8,723 nucleotides of DNA from Fibrobacter succinogenes (GTDB lineage: Bacteria; Fibrobacterota; Fibrobacteria; Fibrobacterales; CADBQJ01). Under the pieces are notes generated by a model, which had not been told where the DNA came from, ran no database searches, and saw nothing but the letters and a program-made list of their open reading frames with translations. The stretch spans positions 1 through 8,723 of the forward strand of contig CADBQJ010000049.1 in NCBI GenBank assembly GCA_902796785.1, in the 5' to 3' direction. Of the stretch, positions 5,978 to 8,723 are shown in pieces. Within the stretch, counting starts at the first letter, position 1. Each line of letters begins with the position of its first letter. The position numbers and the translations under genes are program-made.

Positions 5978-7246
5978 ATGCTGGAGGATTTCTCTTTCCA
6001 CGTCCGCAGGGAGTCGCTCTACTGCCACAAGTGCCGCGAGATCAAGCCGCACGAGATCCTCTCGCGCACCGACCTCGACCTTTCGCGCCCCGTGGCCCCC
6101 GACCACCGCCTGATGTCGCGCTGCTGCGGCTGCGGCACCACGCTCGTCCTCTTCGCCGACGACTTCCGCGCCTTCTTCCCCGACGAGATCCGCCGCTACG
6201 GCTGCAAGATCCCCGGCCGCTCGCGCATCGTGGTGCGCGACCTGCTCTACGTGAAGGGGAGCGACCGCCTGGGCCGCGTCTACGCGCGCAGCCGCAGCGG
6301 GACCGTGGAGAAGATCACGCTGGAGTTCGACCAGAACATCCGCCGCGAGATCGAGATTCCCTTCGTGCAGGAGGTCCACGAGGAGACCTCGCGCGTCTAC
6401 CTGCTCGTCCCGCAGTTCACCCACTGCCTGAAGATCGGCGACTGGATCTACCACACCCAGTACGAGGTGGCCGGGCGGATGGTGGGCATCATCCACGGCC
6501 GCAAGGACCAGGCGATCATCCTGCTGGAGAACGACACCTACCTGCTGCTGAAGTCGGCCGAGAACTCGGGCCGCGTGCTGGAGGACACCGCGCTTCTCCC
6601 CAAGGTCTGCGACGAGCTCCGCAAGATGGAGTCCGACGCGGTCAACGCGCTCGGCGTGCTGGCCTCGCACGGCGTGGTCTACCTGCGCGGGCAGCTGCCC
6701 TCGCTGCCGCTCCGCGACCGCGCCGTGGCGCGCGTCGAGCGGATTCCCGGCGTGCTGGTGGTGGTCCCCAAGCTGGCGGTGGTCCCCGAGGTGCTGCGCG
6801 CCGACGCCGAGATCCTCGACGACGTCCAGCGCTGCGTGGGGACGACGGTCTCCGAGGCCCGGATCTCCGTGCGCCGCGGCCACGTGGAGATCTACGGCCG
6901 GGCCATGCGCCCCGGCGTCCCCGAGGCGCTCTACTCCCGCGTCTCCGAAATCGCCGGCGTGGCCTCGGTGCGGATGCAGATCTCCCGCCCGGGCGCCTTC
7001 CGCTCCGACGAGCAGGCCGGCATGACGGTCATCGCGGCCCTGCGGAACGACCCCGCCCTGCGCGGCGCGAAGATAAGCGTGCGCGTGGTGGGCAATGTTG
7101 TCTATCTTGAGGGAAGCGCGCTTTCGAACCTCCAGCGCGAATCCGCCGAAGCCGCCGCGCTCCAGGCGATCCGCAACGGCGAGGTCGTCGACAACCTCAG
7201 GATCGAACGCACGCTCGGACCGTCGTACATCCAGCTGGCCGAATAG
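5978..7246 (+). CDS. Zinc-ribbon protein with three C-terminal BON-like repeats, function unknown
   Basis: This 422-residue protein has no signal peptide or membrane segment and should be cytoplasmic. An N-terminal zinc ribbon is formed by Cys16-x-x-Cys19 and Cys49/50...Cys52 (YCHKC and CCGCG). Residues about 82-195 are beta-rich and unassigned, with a YLLVPQFTHCLKIGDWIYHT segment. From about 208 the protein holds three BON-like units, each with the V-x-L-x-G strand and a following helix and strand: GVVYLRGQL (232-240), HVEIYGRAM (302-310) and NVVYLEGSA (373-381). BON domains usually occur in exported proteins such as OsmY or in secretins, where they bind lipids or mediate contacts. A cytosolic triple-BON/zinc-ribbon fusion is therefore odd. 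The start is supported by GGGAGGG (5963-5969), 8 nt before the ATG. The 15-nt gap after gltX suggests an operon. The domain calls are by eye and the function is not known. Confidence 0.8.
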   Translation: MLEDFSFHVRRESLYCHKCREIKPHEILSRTDLDLSRPVAPDHRLMSRCCGCGTTLVLFADDFRAFFPDEIRRYGCKIPGRSRIVVRDLLYVKGSDRLGRVYARSRSGTVEKITLEFDQNIRREIEIPFVQEVHEETSRVYLLVPQFTHCLKIGDWIYHTQYEVAGRMVGIIHGRKDQAIILLENDTYLLLKSAENSGRVLEDTALLPKVCDELRKMESDAVNALGVLASHGVVYLRGQLPSLPLRDRAVARVERIPGVLVVVPKLAVVPEVLRADAEILDDVQRCVGTTVSEARISVRRGHVEIYGRAMRPGVPEALYSRVSEIAGVASVRMQISRPGAFRSDEQAGMTVIAALRNDPALRGAKISVRVVGNVVYLEGSALSNLQRESAEAAALQAIRNGEVVDNLRIERTLGPSYIQLAE

Positions 7247-7284
7247 CCGGCCCGCTTCCGTGCGGCGGAGAAAAGGAGACCGCC

Positions 7285-8349
7285 ATGTCGAGAACGCCGC
7301 AGACAGACGCCGCCGTCGCCGAGTTCCTCAAGCGCCTCGGGCCCGCCGCGAAGACCATCGACCAGCTGGCCGCGGAGATGAACGTGGACCGCCGGACCGT
7401 CCAGCGCCGGCTGACCGTCGTGCGCGCCCTCAAGGCGAAGGGCAAGTGCCCGCAGTTCGAGGAGACCCCGGGCGGCAAGAACCACATGGCGACCTTCCGC
7501 CTGAACGACTCCGGCGCGCCGAACGGCATCTTCGGCGAGCTGAAGCAGATCCAGTCGCTGCTGGCCGAGAGCCCCGTCGCCGCCTCCGCGATCGACGCCC
7601 TCGTCCGCCGCTACGAGGGGGCGCGCGGGCAGGAACGGCAGACGCAGGAGAACAAGGCGCTCCAGCTCAGCCGCAACTACAGGATCGACGGCGGGCCGCA
7701 GGCCGAGGACCTGACCGCGCTGAACGCGAAGATCGACAAGATCGGCTCGATGATCGACGCGAACGCGAAGATGCGCTTCGTCTACAAGAAGGAACACGAA
7801 ATGTTCCCGCTGCGGATGGTGCAGCGCATCGGCTGTCTCTACCTGATCTGCGCCAACACGGAGGAGCTGGACGAGAACGGGGAACCGAAACTGTGGTACT
7901 GCCGCGTCTCCCGCATCAGGATGATCAAGGGCGCCGTCGAAGCGGAGTTCCCGGGCGGCCCGAAGGCGCTCGAGCGGATGCGCAAGCGCGCGGACCGCTA
8001 TTTCGACGAATACTGGGGGCAGGACCACGCCTTCGGCGACGAGGAGGGCGAACGGGCCGAGGGAATCGAGCTCGAGCTGAACGGCTACATGGCCGCCTAC
8101 GTCCGCGACTGGGCGCTGGTCAAGTCGGGCCGGGCGACGCTGTCGGAGGGGAAGGACGGCAAGGCCGTCCTGAAGATCGGGCGGCTCGCTCCCACGAACG
8201 AGTTCGTCTCGTGGCTGGCCGGCCACGTCCCCGAAGTCGTCGTGCTCGGGCCGGAGTCGCTGCGGCGCAAGGTCGCCGGGAAGATCAAACTGGGGAACGG
8301 AATCTACTCCGGTTCCGCCGGAAAGGGCGCGGCCAGGCCGCGTTCATAG
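7285..8349 (+). CDS. HTH/WYL-domain transcriptional regulator
   Basis: This 354-residue cytoplasmic protein has the usual layout of WYL regulators. Residues 24-48 (TIDQLAAEMNVDRRTVQRRL and on) form a helix-turn-helix, with a wing near 60-73. The WYL domain runs from about 145 to 215, with RFVYKK (164-169), the central strand CLYLICA (184-190) and YCRVSRIRMIK (205-215). The tryptophan of the name-giving W-Y-L motif is Leu185 here. A C-terminal WCX-like extension follows (about 260-335), including FVSWLAGHVPEVVVLGPESLRRKV (307-330). Such proteins bind DNA and sense nucleic-acid or nucleotide ligands through the WYL domain; targets vary and cannot be read from the sequence. The ATG has AGGAGA (7274-7279) 5 nt upstream. 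It follows the BON gene by 38 nt with no clear terminator, so it may share that transcript or have its own weak promoter. Its stop overlaps the opposing gene's stop by 6 nt. Confidence 0.88.
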   Translation: MSRTPQTDAAVAEFLKRLGPAAKTIDQLAAEMNVDRRTVQRRLTVVRALKAKGKCPQFEETPGGKNHMATFRLNDSGAPNGIFGELKQIQSLLAESPVAASAIDALVRRYEGARGQERQTQENKALQLSRNYRIDGGPQAEDLTALNAKIDKIGSMIDANAKMRFVYKKEHEMFPLRMVQRIGCLYLICANTEELDENGEPKLWYCRVSRIRMIKGAVEAEFPGGPKALERMRKRADRYFDEYWGQDHAFGDEEGERAEGIELELNGYMAAYVRDWALVKSGRATLSEGKDGKAVLKIGRLAPTNEFVSWLAGHVPEVVVLGPESLRRKVAGKIKLGNGIYSGSAGKGAARPRS

Positions 8350-8673
8350 CTTCGCGAGGAAGTCGTCGAAGTCCTGCGTCTGCTCGAGCAGCAGATGCAG
8401 GTCGATGATGTCGTCGGCGTTGATCGGCGGCTTGTCGGAGTGGCCGGAGTTGGCCCGCGGCGGGCGGATGCGCGCCTTGGCCCGCGTGCGCTGCATCTTC
8501 TTGGCGCAGAAGTCGGGGAACTCCATCCCGTCCATCTCGACCGTCTGGCCCATGGCGTGCAGGAGCCCCGCGCCGCACTTCTGGCAGCGGAAGAGCACCG
8601 CGATCGGGTTCTCCTCCAGCTGCAGCTCGATCTGCGCGCCGCAATGCGGGCAGGTGAGGTGGAGTTCGGTCAT
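8344..8673 (-). CDS. Small zinc-ribbon protein, function unknown
   Basis: This 109-residue protein starts with a two-knuckle zinc ribbon: CPHC (Cys8, Cys11) and CQKC (Cys30, Cys33), with a further Cys56 in EFPDFCAKKM. A basic, disordered linker (about 58-82, rich in Arg, Lys and Pro) leads to an acidic helical C-terminus (INADDIIDLHLLLEQTQDFD, 84-103). No transmembrane or export signal is present. Its ATG overlaps the stop of the upstream partial gene as ATGA, so translation is probably coupled; the independent Shine-Dalgarno is weak. Tail to tail it overlaps the WYL regulator by 6 nt (8344-8349). No specific family is recognised. A DNA-, RNA- or protein-binding adaptor role would fit such a ribbon, but that is inference. 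Confidence 0.78.
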   Translation of the reverse strand: MTELHLTCPHCGAQIELQLEENPIAVLFRCQKCGAGLLHAMGQTVEMDGMEFPDFCAKKMQRTRAKARIRPPRANSGHSDKPPINADDIIDLHLLLEQTQDFDDFLAKL

Positions 8674-8723
8674 TTCCCGTCCGTCAGTCTGAGCGCCACG
8701 GCGTAGACGGCGGGGATCTGCCT
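8670..8723 (-). CDS. C-terminal fragment of an unidentified gene
   Basis: An open frame enters from the right edge and ends at the TGA at 8672-8670 after 17 residues, RQIPAVYAVALRLTDGK. The stop overlaps the ATG of the next gene as ATGA, the classic arrangement of co-transcribed, coupled genes, and this is the main reason for calling it coding. Too little is visible to identify the protein. The coding call rests on frame and overlap only. Confidence 0.5.
   Translation of the reverse strand, partial: RQIPAVYAVALRLTDGK

Noticed and set aside
4478..6883. Very long minus-strand open frame (about 800 codons) opposite gltX and the BON gene
   Set aside because: It is an antisense shadow caused by the strong GC bias at third codon positions. 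Its composition is Ala/Gly/His/Val/Arg-rich with no recognisable motif, while the plus strand holds clear genes with ribosome sites.
7247..7284. Possible terminator between the BON gene and the WYL gene (CCGC/GCGG)
   Set aside because: The stem is only 4 bp and no U-tract follows; the site runs into the WYL ribosome site.
1..8723. Search for CRISPR repeats, transposase genes, phage genes, toxin-antitoxin pairs or defence islands
   Set aside because: No regularly spaced repeats, terminal inverted repeats or recognisable mobile or defence genes are seen. The WYL regulator alone is not enough to claim a defence locus.

Overview
The window comes from a GC-rich bacterial chromosome. Its genes are dense and mostly housekeeping, with short spacers and no sign of insertion sequences, prophage or CRISPR. 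A class A penicillin-binding protein next to a lipobox lipoprotein (Ala at +2) suggests a diderm (Gram-negative-type) bacterium. I cannot place it to phylum from this sequence alone.

Left block, minus strand (4301 to 1): a 1027-residue class A PBP is followed, with a 7-nt overlap, by a 342-residue lipoprotein. After a 139-nt spacer holding a hairpin comes the start of carB (carbamoyl-phosphate synthase large subunit), cut by the window edge. The PBP has all expected glycosyltransferase and transpeptidase motifs. It also carries about 200 extra residues between the SxN and KTG motifs, and a Pro/Glu/Ala-rich tail with a repeated 21-residue unit. The overlapping helical, TPR-like lipoprotein is a good candidate for an Lpo-type activator of this PBP.

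Middle block, plus strand (4387 to 8349): an 85-nt divergent spacer, with a plausible promoter, separates the PBP gene from tRNA-Ser(GCU). Glutamyl-tRNA synthetase (gltX) follows 26 nt after the tRNA. Next, 15 nt on, is an unusual protein with an N-terminal zinc ribbon, an unassigned beta-rich middle and three BON-like repeats, with no export signal. A WYL-domain transcriptional regulator follows 38 nt later.

Right block, minus strand (8723 to 8344): the last 17 codons of an unidentified gene overlap by 4 nt (ATGA) a 109-residue zinc-ribbon protein. That gene's stop codon overlaps the regulator's stop codon tail to tail.

The points most worth following are the PBP/lipoprotein pair with its transpeptidase insertion and the zinc-ribbon/triple-BON protein. 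No complete new defence or mobile system is visible.
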